A stretch of 8,154 bases of DNA from Desulfobacteraceae bacterium (GCA_022712835.1 JAFLJU010000644.1:1-8154), one strand, 5' to 3'. Positions 1 through 6,375 are shown, counted from the stretch's first letter. The notes: a model not told the origin generated them from the letters alone. Translations and numbers: made by a program.

Positions 1-56
1 TTTTGTTCTTTTACCCGGATATAGCTGGTACCGGATTTTAGGATGAGCAATTCCAT
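1..56 (-). CDS. N-terminal fragment of a small unidentified protein, coupled to the TrpD-like gene (runs off the left edge)
   Basis: Only 18 codons are visible, beginning MELLILKSGTSYIRV, with no stop before the window edge. The start is supported by an AGGA Shine-Dalgarno (plus-strand 63-66) placed 6 nt upstream. That site overlaps the TAG stop of the TrpD-like gene, so translation of the two is likely coupled and both should sit on the same riboswitch-controlled transcript. I do not recognise the family with certainty. The hydrophobic-then-polar start resembles small hypothetical proteins of delta-proteobacteria, but that is only an impression. No function can be given from 18 residues. Confidence 0.55.
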   Translation of the reverse strand, partial: MELLILKSGTSYIRVKEQ

Positions 57-64
57 ATCATATC

Positions 65-1174
65 CTATATAAGTTTGTGGAGGGTTTTTAACCCTTTTTG
101 GGAATCTGTGTTCTGGGCGGCTACCCAGTTTTCAAGTGTCGCAAAAGCCTTTCCTTTTTCCAGCAGCTTTGCCGCTTTTTCAATCCCTTGTTCAAGGGTG
201 GGCACCTTGTCTGCGGCCAGAAAGATCAGGCCGGCATTGAGAAGGGCGGCATCTTTTCTGGGGCCGGATTCTTTATTGTTCATCAGGGCGGCAAAGCGTT
301 TTGATTCCAAGGAAAGTTCCGGCTCCGGGGAAAGCGCCCGGGGGTCTTTGGTGGCAAGACCCAATTTTTTAGGATCGATGGAGAACTCATGGATTGTTTC
401 TCCTGATACCCTGGCGCAATGGGTGATGCCGCAGATGGATGCCTCGTCCATGCCAAGGGGGGAATCATCCATACACCCATGGAGAACAATGGCGCTTTTG
501 TACCCGATCTCTCGCATGACCTGGGCCACGGGCAGGATCATTTCCTTTGCATAGACCCCCCTAACGCCGATGGCAGGCAGGGCCGGGTTGGCAAGGGAGG
601 CGGCAATGTTCAGGGTGGACCCGAAAAAAATTTGGGAGAGAATCCTGCCCAGGGCTTTGGGGTGGATGTGGGGACTCATGCCGTTGAACAGGCCTATGCC
701 GGATGTTTCAATACTTTTGGCCACCAGGTCTGCCGTGCATTCCACATCAACGCCCAGGGCTTCGGCCATGTCCACGGTGCCGCAAAGCGAGGTGATGGCC
801 CGGGCCCCGTGGCGGGCCATGGGAATATTCCCGGCGGCTGCGATAATGGAGGCGGCTGTGCTGATATTATAGGTTTTAAAAGTGTCCATACCCGTACCGC
901 TGTTTTCCACCAGGGCAAGGTCTTTTGCCATACTGACCTTGGTGGTGTCCAGATCATAGATGGCTTCCCAGGATCCTGCCACCTCCATGGCGGTTTCTCC
1001 CTTGGCTGTGAGGGCTGCTAAAAAAGCACCCTGTTGCATCTGGCTTGTTTCATTGTTGAGAAGGGTGGTAAAGGCTTGTCTGGCTTCCTGGCGGGTCAGA
1101 TTATTTTTCTGGATCAGCCGGGTGATAAGGGCGCCGAATTCTTTGTTTGCGGCCATTGTATCTATTGTTTTCAT
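65..1174 (-). CDS. TrpD-family (anthranilate phosphoribosyltransferase-like) glycosyltransferase under B12 riboswitch control
   Basis: This 369-aa protein has the TrpD fold signature. There is an N-terminal helical domain (about residues 10-75), then a PRPP-binding loop SGTGMD (92-97; usual form GTGGD), ARHGAR (120-125; usual form KHGNR), CGTVDMAEALG (131-141), a His-Pro at 171-172 and NP at 196-197, and a GMDE acidic motif (241-244) that would hold magnesium. The length is close to TrpD (about 340-350 aa). True TrpD joins anthranilate to PRPP in tryptophan synthesis. Here the Asn of KHGNR is Ala124 and the GPLxNP segment reads ASLANP, so anthranilate may not be the substrate. No other trp gene is visible. 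The B12 riboswitch upstream suggests a role in corrinoid metabolism, for example making a riboside of a lower-ligand base; that is inference. I chose the ATG at 1174, with AAAGGA 11 nt upstream, over the longer open frame to 1249, which would run back to the riboswitch edge. Confidence 0.88.
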   Translation of the reverse strand: MKTIDTMAANKEFGALITRLIQKNNLTRQEARQAFTTLLNNETSQMQQGAFLAALTAKGETAMEVAGSWEAIYDLDTTKVSMAKDLALVENSGTGMDTFKTYNISTAASIIAAAGNIPMARHGARAITSLCGTVDMAEALGVDVECTADLVAKSIETSGIGLFNGMSPHIHPKALGRILSQIFFGSTLNIAASLANPALPAIGVRGVYAKEMILPVAQVMREIGYKSAIVLHGCMDDSPLGMDEASICGITHCARVSGETIHEFSIDPKKLGLATKDPRALSPEPELSLESKRFAALMNNKESGPRKDAALLNAGLIFLAADKVPTLEQGIEKAAKLLEKGKAFATLENWVAAQNTDSQKGLKTLHKLI

Positions 1175-1180
1175 GGTCCA

Positions 1181-1219
1181 AAGGTTCCTTTGATGAACAT
1201 AGCTATTCATAAGGACCTT
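1181..1219 (-). promoter_or_regulatory. Possible ribosome-site-sequestering hairpin (riboswitch expression platform)
   Basis: Between the aptamer and the start codon the transcript reads AAGGTCC, a 24-nt loop, then GGAACCTT. These arms can pair over seven base pairs with one bulged base. The right arm contains the AAAGGAACC ribosome-binding region of the TrpD-like gene, so pairing would hide it. No U-tract follows, which favours translational rather than transcriptional control. This is read by eye without energy calculation. Confidence 0.4.
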
Positions 1220-1250
1220 GTTCCAGCAATGAATCCGTTTGGTAAACATA

Positions 1251-1442
1251 AAGGCAGGCTTTCCGGCTCACGGATCATTCTCGGACCGCGCCTTCCCCTC
1301 CTGCAATTTTCCTGGAGAGTGGCTGTGTTGCGGTCTTTGTCCCCGATTACGGCAACGGCTGGCATGCAACGGAATTTCACCGTTTTTCCTATTATCCCGG
1401 ATCCCTATAATTTAATTCCTAGCAACGGGGTCCTGACACCTT
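1251..1442 (-). promoter_or_regulatory. Cobalamin (adenosylcobalamin) riboswitch
   Basis: Read on the minus strand, the 192-nt leader shows the conserved parts of the class in order. There is a closing-stem arm with CAGG (1432-1435), GGATAATAGGAA, then GGTGAAATTCC (1371-1381), the B12 box GCCACT followed by CTCCAGG (1311-1323), GGGGAAGG (about 1291-1298), GAGCCGGAA (1261-1269) and CCTGCCTT (1251-1258), which can pair with the first arm. Length and order agree with the Rfam cobalamin family. It starts just downstream of a strong promoter and ends 76 nt before the ATG of the TrpD-like gene. High B12 should lower expression of that gene and of the one downstream. Confidence 0.93.
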
Positions 1443-1455
1443 GATACCAACAAAC

Positions 1456-1484
1456 TTTATAGATAGTTTACCCTGGAGTGTCAA
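1456..1484 (-). promoter_or_regulatory. Sigma70 promoter for the riboswitch leader
   Basis: On the minus strand a perfect -35 box TTGACA (1479-1484) is separated by 17 nt from a -10 box TATAAA (1456-1461), a 5 of 6 match. Transcription should begin near 1449, a few bases before the riboswitch. This position and the near-consensus boxes support a real promoter. Confidence 0.8.
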
Positions 1485-1517
1485 ATTATTTGTTTTTGGT
1501 TCTCTCTTAAGTTGCCC

Positions 1518-1546
1518 TTGAATTTTGTTGAGGAACAGACTAATAT
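1518..1546 (+). promoter_or_regulatory. Candidate promoter for the rtcB-HD operon
   Basis: TTGAAT (1518-1523) and TAATAT (1541-1546) are 17 nt apart. Each matches the sigma70 consensus at four of six positions. Transcription would start near 1553, leaving a short leader before the ATG at 1569. The boxes are weak, so the call is tentative. If it is right, the TTG starts at 1512 and 1548 would lie outside the message. Confidence 0.35.
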
Positions 1547-1568
1547 TTTGCGGTATGGGAATTGCTAC

Positions 1569-2774
1569 ATGACCAGAGATAAAAAAAATCAGAAGATCGC
1601 TCCCTACAGGATCTGGGGGGAGAACCTTGATGTTGAGGCTGTCCGGCAGATGGACGATGCCTGTTCCCTTCCCATATCCATAAAGGGGGCGTTAATGCCG
1701 GATGCACACAAAGGCTATGGGCTTCCCATCGGTGGCGTTCTCGCGGTTGACGGTGCGGTCATTCCCTATGCCGTTGGCGTGGATATCGGCTGTCGAGTTA
1801 AAATGAGCATTCTTGATCTTCCCTTCAAGGAGTATGAAAAGCGCAGGGATATATTTAAAATTGCCCTGGAAACCAAAACCTGTTTTGGTGTTGGCCAAAC
1901 ATTCACCCGGCCTAAAAACCATGGGGTTATGGATGAAGATTGGTCATTTAGCCAAAAGGTCGGATCATTAAAGGATAAGGCATGGAAACAACTGGGATCC
2001 TCGGGCTCGGGGAACCATTTTGCGGAATTTGGACGCCTGATGCTTGAAAACAATGATCTGGGTCTTGAAAAAGGTGAATATCTGGCATTGTTAACCCACA
2101 GCGGAAGCCGGGGAGCCGGGGCTGATATTGCTAAACACTACAGCGCTTTGGCGAAAAAACTTCATCCGGAACTTCCAAAGGATATAAACAATCTGGCCTG
2201 GCTGGATCTTAAACGTTCAGAAGGCCTTGAATACAGGCTTGCAATGGAACTTATGGGAAAATATTCTGCTGCAAACCATGATATTATCCATCAAGGTGTA
2301 TTGAACCATTTAAGCGCAAGCTCTGTCCTGACCCTTGAAAATCATCACAATTTTGCATGGAAAGCACAAATGGGACCCCGGCAGGTTATTGTACACCGAA
2401 AAGGGGCAACACCCGCAGACAAAGGTGTTTTAGGTGTTATCCCCGGATCAATGGCATCGCCTACCTTTATTGTGAGGGGACTTGGAAATGATGCATCTTT
2501 GTGTTCGGCAGCCCATGGCGCTGGAAGAAGAATGAGCCGCACTGCCGCCATAAAAAAATTTAATTGGTCTGATATCACCCCATTGCTTGTCAAAAAAGGG
2601 GTAACGCTTATCTCAGCAGGAATTGACGAAGCACCCATGGCATACAAGTCAATTGAAGAGGTGATGGATCAACAAAAAGATCTTGTCCAAATCATGGCAA
2701 GGTTTGACCCGAAACTTGTTAAAATGGCTCCGCCTGGCAGGCCTGGAAGAAAAAGGAAGCGGAATAGAAGATGA
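1569..2774 (+). CDS. rtcB: RtcB-family RNA ligase
   Basis: RtcB joins RNA with 2',3'-cyclic phosphate or 3'-phosphate ends to 5'-OH ends, using GTP and manganese, through a guanylated histidine. This 401-aa protein (E. coli RtcB is 408 aa) carries the family landmarks: MPDAHKGYGLPIGGVLA (43-59), GVDIGC with metal ligands Asp72 and Cys75, SGNH with His150 (147-150), HSGSRG with His177 (177-182), ENHHN (257-261), VHRKGAT (275-281), PGSM (292-295) and SAAHGAGR (313-320), in which His316 should carry GMP. All ligands are present. The segment before GNH reads GSSGS instead of the common GTLGG. The end is strongly basic (about 390-401). I prefer the ATG at 1569 (GGGA 8 nt upstream); a TTG at 1548 behind AGGAAC or a TTG at 1512 would add 7 or 19 residues. 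It overlaps the next gene by 4 bp. Confidence 0.93.
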   Translation: MTRDKKNQKIAPYRIWGENLDVEAVRQMDDACSLPISIKGALMPDAHKGYGLPIGGVLAVDGAVIPYAVGVDIGCRVKMSILDLPFKEYEKRRDIFKIALETKTCFGVGQTFTRPKNHGVMDEDWSFSQKVGSLKDKAWKQLGSSGSGNHFAEFGRLMLENNDLGLEKGEYLALLTHSGSRGAGADIAKHYSALAKKLHPELPKDINNLAWLDLKRSEGLEYRLAMELMGKYSAANHDIIHQGVLNHLSASSVLTLENHHNFAWKAQMGPRQVIVHRKGATPADKGVLGVIPGSMASPTFIVRGLGNDASLCSAAHGAGRRMSRTAAIKKFNWSDITPLLVKKGVTLISAGIDEAPMAYKSIEEVMDQQKDLVQIMARFDPKLVKMAPPGRPGRKRKRNRR

Positions 2775-3559
2775 CAGATGCGGATTACAAGGAGCTGACC
2801 GATTTTTTTGATGACTATTCCTCGCAATTTATCAACCGGGCAGCCAATGCCCATCCCCATGTGACCAAAAAAGCCCACACGGCCCGGGTGGTTGAAAACA
2901 TGGTTTTTCTGGGAACAAGTATAGGGCTTTCCCCTGAAAGGATGCGGGTGGCAAAGGTGGCTGCCCTGCTCCATGATATCGGGCGGTTCAGGCAATTTGA
3001 GACCTATGGTACCTTTTTGGATTCAGCATCCAAAAATCACGGAACCCTGGGGGTGGGGGTGATTCGGGAACAAAGGCTTCTGGCATCCTGGCCAAAGCCC
3101 GAAAAAAGACAGATTCTCCGGTCTGTTGCCCTGCATAATTCCTTTCACCTGCCCCGGGGGATGGATACGGACACCCTCTTCTTGACCCGGTTGTTGCGGG
3201 ATGCAGACAAGCTGGATATTTTTCATGTGGTCATCCAAAAATACCTTGGGGTAAATCCTTCGGAAAACGGGTATCTTACCTACAACCTTGTGGATGACGG
3301 CCTGATTTCCAAGTCTCTTGTGGACCGGATTCTAAAAAAGGAATTGATTGACAACCAGCAAGTCCGTTCTGTGAATGATTTGAAATTGTTCCAGATAAGC
3401 TGGCTGTTTGACCTGAATTTTAAACCAGCGGTAAGGCAAGTGAAGGACCTTGACTATATTTCCCTGATCCTCTCCACCCTTCCAAAGTCCGATCTTCTGA
3501 CCTCAGTGGGTGATTTTATGAAGGATTATTTGGTAAAGAAGACAGGGGAGAGGCCTTGA
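2771..3559 (+). CDS. HD-domain metal-dependent phosphohydrolase, translationally coupled to rtcB
   Basis: This 262-aa protein has the metal ligands of the HD superfamily in order: His36 (AHTARV), the His68-Asp69 pair in LLHDIGRF, His90 (KNHG), His122 (ALHNSF) and an acidic DADKLD motif (144-149). The extra histidines between the HD pair and the last Asp suggest a two-metal site. HD enzymes cleave phosphomonoesters or phosphodiesters of nucleotides and nucleic acids; the substrate cannot be read from the sequence. No signal peptide or membrane segment is seen, so it should be cytosolic. The ATGA overlap with rtcB means the two are made together. A role in preparing or clearing RNA ends or cyclic phosphates for the ligase is an attractive inference. 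It is not an archease, the usual RtcB partner. It could instead be a nucleotide-clearing enzyme. Confidence 0.85.
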   Translation: MTDADYKELTDFFDDYSSQFINRAANAHPHVTKKAHTARVVENMVFLGTSIGLSPERMRVAKVAALLHDIGRFRQFETYGTFLDSASKNHGTLGVGVIREQRLLASWPKPEKRQILRSVALHNSFHLPRGMDTDTLFLTRLLRDADKLDIFHVVIQKYLGVNPSENGYLTYNLVDDGLISKSLVDRILKKELIDNQQVRSVNDLKLFQISWLFDLNFKPAVRQVKDLDYISLILSTLPKSDLLTSVGDFMKDYLVKKTGERP

Positions 3560-3570
3560 AAAATTACTCT

Positions 3571-3599
3571 TTGAAAATCAATGATACCGTTTGAATAAT
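3571..3599 (+). promoter_or_regulatory. Sigma70-type promoter for the GyrI-like gene
   Basis: TTGAAA (3571-3576) and AATAAT (3594-3599) are 17 nt apart, and each matches the consensus at five of six positions. The start point would be near 3606, 18 nt before the ATG. The region is AT-rich, so chance matches are likelier than elsewhere. It would separate this gene from the HD operon, although no terminator is visible at 3560-3623. Confidence 0.5.
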
Positions 3600-3623
3600 T
3601 GAATCTATTTGCCGTAAATTAAA

Positions 3624-4091
3624 ATGAAATATAAAATAATAAACGTCCCCCAAATTAATGTGTGTTATTTTGAAACTCAACTAACGACTTCTCATCAAAA
3701 TAATTTTTCTATTATTTCTGGTCATTGGAAAAAGTTCAATACGCTCATCAGGATAAACGGAATTAAGCTTGATGCTAAGTGGGAAAAATTTGGGATAACC
3801 ATAAAAACCGAAAATCAATACTTTTATCGATGCGCATTCTATTCAGAGAACCGCATCCCTCAATTTGAACCTGCATATATTCCTGCTGGAAGTTATGCAA
3901 AATTTATTCATACTGGTCCAGTATATTTACTAAGCAAGACAATTAATCAAATTTACAAAACAATAATTCCAAATTCTCCACTTGGTATCGACCTTGATAG
4001 ATCGGTAATTCACTACGAAAGATATGATTCAAGGTTTAATTGGAATGATCAAAACTCAATTGTCGAAATTTATATCCCACTGCAAAATTAA
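3624..4091 (+). CDS. GyrI-like small-molecule-binding (AraC effector-binding domain) protein
   Basis: At 155 aa it has the size of stand-alone GyrI/SbmC-like proteins and no DNA-binding domain. The C-terminal half shows the family pattern: an aromatic-rich strand ending in IPAGSYAKFIHTGPV (86-100), a helix LLSKTINQIYKTIIP (102-116), a second PLGIDLDRSVIHYERYD stretch (119-135) with Glu132 at the place of the usual effector-contacting acid, and a last strand IVEIYIPL. Such domains bind or sometimes hydrolyse small hydrophobic or cationic compounds, or inhibit gyrase in E. coli. The substrate here is unknown. The ATG has no clear Shine-Dalgarno and a very short leader. The gene is far AT-richer than rtcB and the HD gene, which suggests a different origin. 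Confidence 0.75.
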   Translation: MKYKIINVPQINVCYFETQLTTSHQNNFSIISGHWKKFNTLIRINGIKLDAKWEKFGITIKTENQYFYRCAFYSENRIPQFEPAYIPAGSYAKFIHTGPVYLLSKTINQIYKTIIPNSPLGIDLDRSVIHYERYDSRFNWNDQNSIVEIYIPLQN

Positions 4092-4124
4092 CATTTACCA
4101 TGATCGGATACACTCAAGACTAAT

Positions 4125-4571
4125 TTATAATCGTTTGCACTTAAATTCGTCGATGGAAGCATCTAAAATATCACGTTCAAGCTGCATATCAGGCTTCCAC
4201 CAAACAGCATGATCACGTTTTCTTTTAGCAAATTCTTGTTGAGCGTCTATTATATTGTCGTTCTCTTTTTGCGTGAATATGGGGGAGATTCCAGCAGTCG
4301 CAACTATGTTTCCATCATCCCTTAATTGATTTTCATCAATGATACCTTTTTCATTGAAGTGCAAATAATAATAAATAGCTCTTATAACCTCGATTGGCTT
4401 TCGGTTATCAAGCTTCACACATATTTCTGCAACACGCACACGTTTTCCTGCAAATTTTTCAATTTTTTCTTCAGCGGTGCATTTTCGTAAGCGTTCAAAT
4501 CTATTGATTGACACTTTTAAAATTTCAGAATCATCTGTGATAATAAAAAATCTTACGGATACAGAACTCAT
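4125..4571 (-). CDS. Hypothetical protein, 148 aa
   Basis: I do not recognise the family. The ORF is supported by an ATG with GGGGTAG about 5 nt upstream, an uninterrupted frame and a plausible protein composition. The protein is soluble and charged, with no signal peptide or membrane segment. The first third looks like a small beta-rich unit (VSVRFFIITDDSEILKVS), followed by a KRVRVAEICVKLDNRKPIEV strand pair, an aromatic YYYLHF patch (about 68-73) and a polar C-terminal helix region with a WW pair (about 123-124). It is convergent with the GyrI-like gene (33 bp apart) and lies in the same AT-rich block. No role can be assigned. Confidence 0.6.
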   Translation of the reverse strand: MSSVSVRFFIITDDSEILKVSINRFERLRKCTAEEKIEKFAGKRVRVAEICVKLDNRKPIEVIRAIYYYLHFNEKGIIDENQLRDDGNIVATAGISPIFTQKENDNIIDAQQEFAKRKRDHAVWWKPDMQLERDILDASIDEFKCKRL

Positions 4572-4654
4572 AAAGCTACCCCATTTGGTATTTGATTTCC
4601 TCGGACCTGCCGCATGGCTTTTGTTCAGTGGGTTCCTGGTAAAAAAATCGGTAA

Positions 4655-4682
4655 ATCAAGCTCAAGTAATCAACCTCAAGTA
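4655..4682. repeat. Two-copy 14-bp tandem repeat
   Basis: ATCAAGCTCAAGTA (4655-4668) is followed directly by ATCAACCTCAAGTA (4669-4682), with one mismatch. It sits in the 190-bp gap between two minus-strand genes, upstream of the 148-aa ORF. Nothing else in the gap (4572-4761) is recognisable. It may be a chance slippage product. Confidence 0.5.
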
Positions 4683-4761
4683 GTAAATCGTTTAATTCAA
4701 TGAGTACCAACGTTTCAAAAGTCTGTAAAGTCATAATTCAATATCAAAAGGTCATGCTGGG

Positions 4762-5757
4762 TCATTGTAAGGTTGGTTTGTGAGAATACCCAGTGAATCG
4801 CTGTTGATATTCTTTAGGTCTTAAGCCTGTCAGCCTGATGAATATTTTTCTGAAAAATGAAATGTCTTCATAGCCGACCTGGTACGTAATTTCATTGAAG
4901 GTCTGGGTCCCTTCCTCCAGAAGATGTTTTGCGTATTCCACCCGTAATTTTTGTAAATAGCCCAAAGGAGTAACACCCACAGCATTCTTAAAACGGCGTT
5001 CCAACGAACGGCGGCTCATTCGAAACTTTTGTGCCATTAAGTCGTAATCAATTGCTTGAGTTTGATGTTGTTCTATCCACTCTTGTGCTTCAACAATCGG
5101 TGAGTCACCGTGGCTTTTTGATACAAAAAAACAATCATAAGGAGTTTGCCTTTCTCTTCCCATATCCAAAACCATCGTTTTTGCAGATTCAACAGCTGCC
5201 TTTCGGCCACAAAATTTATCCACCAGGTAAAGGGAAAGATCCATGCCTGCACTCACACCTGCCGAACAATAGAGGCGACCATGGTCTATGTACATCTTAT
5301 CTTGTTCTAATGATACCTGGGGGTATCTCTTGCGAAATATCTTTGTGAACCCCCAGTGAAGTGTAGCCGATTTGCCATCTAACAAGCCGGTTTCGGCTAA
5401 TAGAAAAGCACCCGTGCAGATACTTGCGACATGGGCACCTTGAGCGTAATGATGACGTATCCAGGGAACCAGTTCTGGGTTTTTTTCAAGAATTTTTTCG
5501 ATATATGTGGCAGATGCAATAATAATTAAATCGGTTTGTTGGATTTGATTAATACTGCAATGGGGTTGGATCTGGATATTATTCACTGACCGGATGGGTT
5601 GCCCGTCTGCTGAAACAATTGTGACTTCGAATAAAGGAGTTTGCGGGCAGTTGCTCAAGCGATTCCATAATCTCCCCGCCTGGTTTAGAATATCCATGGG
5701 TCCGAAAATGGTTGTCGCCATGGTGTTATACAGTCCGAGAATGGTTACACGTTTCAT
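4762..5757 (-). CDS. GlxA-family AraC-type transcriptional regulator with DJ-1/PfpI-like N-terminal domain
   Basis: This 331-aa protein joins two domains. Residues about 3-190 form a DJ-1/PfpI (class I glutamine amidotransferase-like) domain with the nucleophile-elbow motif SICTGAF (Cys114) and the LLDGKSATLHW segment (His134). Residues about 230-325 form the two helix-turn-helix units of AraC/XylS proteins, with LMAQKFRMSRRSLERRF (first) and ITYQVGYEDISFFRKIF (second), ending in RPKEYQQRF. Such regulators usually sense a small amine or amino-acid-like ligand through the first domain, which is normally not an active enzyme, and activate nearby genes. The start has GGAAAA just upstream and agrees with the family (MKRVTILGLYNTM). 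It is divergent from the DUF3795 gene across 123 bp, so that gene is the natural first candidate target. The ligand is unknown. Confidence 0.92.
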   Translation of the reverse strand: MKRVTILGLYNTMATTIFGPMDILNQAGRLWNRLSNCPQTPLFEVTIVSADGQPIRSVNNIQIQPHCSINQIQQTDLIIIASATYIEKILEKNPELVPWIRHHYAQGAHVASICTGAFLLAETGLLDGKSATLHWGFTKIFRKRYPQVSLEQDKMYIDHGRLYCSAGVSAGMDLSLYLVDKFCGRKAAVESAKTMVLDMGRERQTPYDCFFVSKSHGDSPIVEAQEWIEQHQTQAIDYDLMAQKFRMSRRSLERRFKNAVGVTPLGYLQKLRVEYAKHLLEEGTQTFNEITYQVGYEDISFFRKIFIRLTGLRPKEYQQRFTGYSHKPTLQ

Positions 5758-5836
5758 AAATTTTCCAAAAATTTAGCTGTTTGTCATTATCGCCCATTAT
5801 TTTGTCGTTTATGCCACTTTTGTTTCTAAAATGCAA

Positions 5837-5857
5837 TGGATATGATCCACTTATAAT
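5837..5857 (+). promoter_or_regulatory. -10 box and adjoining palindrome upstream of the DUF3795 gene
   Basis: A perfect TATAAT (5852-5857) lies 23 nt before the start codon of the DUF3795 gene. No good -35 box is present 16-18 nt upstream. In its place is a short palindrome, TGGAT-ATG-ATCCA (5837-5849), ending 2 nt before the -10 box. A missing -35 box would fit an activated promoter, but a site this close to the -10 box would more usually be bound by a repressor. Confidence 0.45.
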
Positions 5858-5880
5858 TTAACCATAAAAGGAGAAAATGA

Positions 5881-6336
5881 ATGATTGATGAAAAAATTAA
5901 AGCATCTATAGGCCCCTGTGGCCTATGTTGCGAAACCTGTTTTGCACATGTTGATGGAGATATAAGAGAATATAGTATGAAACTCAAAAAGAAATTGGGA
6001 AATTTTCACATTAATGCCAAACGATTTGAAACCATGTTGGATAACCCGATTTTTAAAAAATATGCAGATTTTAAAGAGGTGCTGGATTATTTTGCATTGG
6101 AAAACTGCAAGGGGTGTCGCAATGAGCAGTGTAAATTGTTTAAGGACTGCGGTGTGCGAGGGTGCCACCAGAAAAAGCAGATTGATTTTTGTTATCGATG
6201 TGAAGAGTTTCCCTGTGATAAAACGAATTTCGATCCGGGGCTTTATAAAGGATGGGTGGCAATAAACAAAATAATCCAAAAGAAGGGAATAGAGGAATAT
6301 TATGAAAAGGCCAGAACTCATTCAAGGTATCCATAA
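5881..6336 (+). CDS. Cysteine-rich DUF3795 protein
   Basis: This 151-aa protein has the DUF3795 pattern: an N-terminal GPCGLCCETC cluster (Cys13, 16, 17, 20), then a middle and C-terminal set CKGC, C, C, C (76, 79, 84, 90, 95) and CYRCEEFPC (104, 107, 112). The twelve cysteines suggest bound metal, either zinc or an iron-sulfur cluster. The family's function is not known; it is common in anaerobes. The start is well fixed by AAGGAG 7 nt upstream of the ATG; another ATG 4 nt earlier is out of frame and hits a stop after three codons. It is divergent from the GlxA-type regulator and ends before a strong terminator, so it is probably a single-gene transcript. Confidence 0.9.
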   Translation: MIDEKIKASIGPCGLCCETCFAHVDGDIREYSMKLKKKLGNFHINAKRFETMLDNPIFKKYADFKEVLDYFALENCKGCRNEQCKLFKDCGVRGCHQKKQIDFCYRCEEFPCDKTNFDPGLYKGWVAINKIIQKKGIEEYYEKARTHSRYP

Positions 6337-6375
6337 CATCATCGCATGGCACCCCGGCACCTCCTTTGTTGAGAT

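Noticed and set aside
12..36. CCGG-based hairpin as a terminator after the TrpD-like gene
   Set aside because: The stem is short with a bulge and has no U-tract, and an apparent coding frame runs through it.
419..1021. 200-residue plus-strand open frame opposite the TrpD-like gene
   Set aside because: It is Gly/His/Cys-rich with no family features, lies wholly antisense to a well-supported gene and reflects its high G+C codons.
1175..1249. 25-residue N-terminal extension of the TrpD-like protein starting at 1249
   Set aside because: It would begin at the very edge of the riboswitch without a ribosome-binding site and covers the presumed expression platform. The ATG at 1174 has a good AAAGGA site and gives the normal TrpD start.
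1034..1444. Plus-strand 136-residue open frame across the riboswitch
   Set aside because: It overlaps the riboswitch and the 5' end of the TrpD-like gene antisense, and the protein shows no recognisable pattern.
1499..1516. Possible sigma54 promoter (TGG...TTGC) upstream of rtcB, as in E. coli rtcBA
   Set aside because: The GG and GC elements are 14 nt apart instead of 10, and no RtcR-like regulator is in the window.
1512..1568. Upstream TTG starts for rtcB (1512, 1548)
   Set aside because: The TTG at 1512 lacks a ribosome-binding site and adds residues outside the usual RtcB start. The TTG at 1548 has AGGAAC 11 nt away and remains possible, but ATG 1569 is the simpler choice.
4572..4761. 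Integron attC site or insertion-sequence end in the gap beside the orphan gene
   Set aside because: No paired core sites, terminal inverted repeats or target duplications were found by eye.
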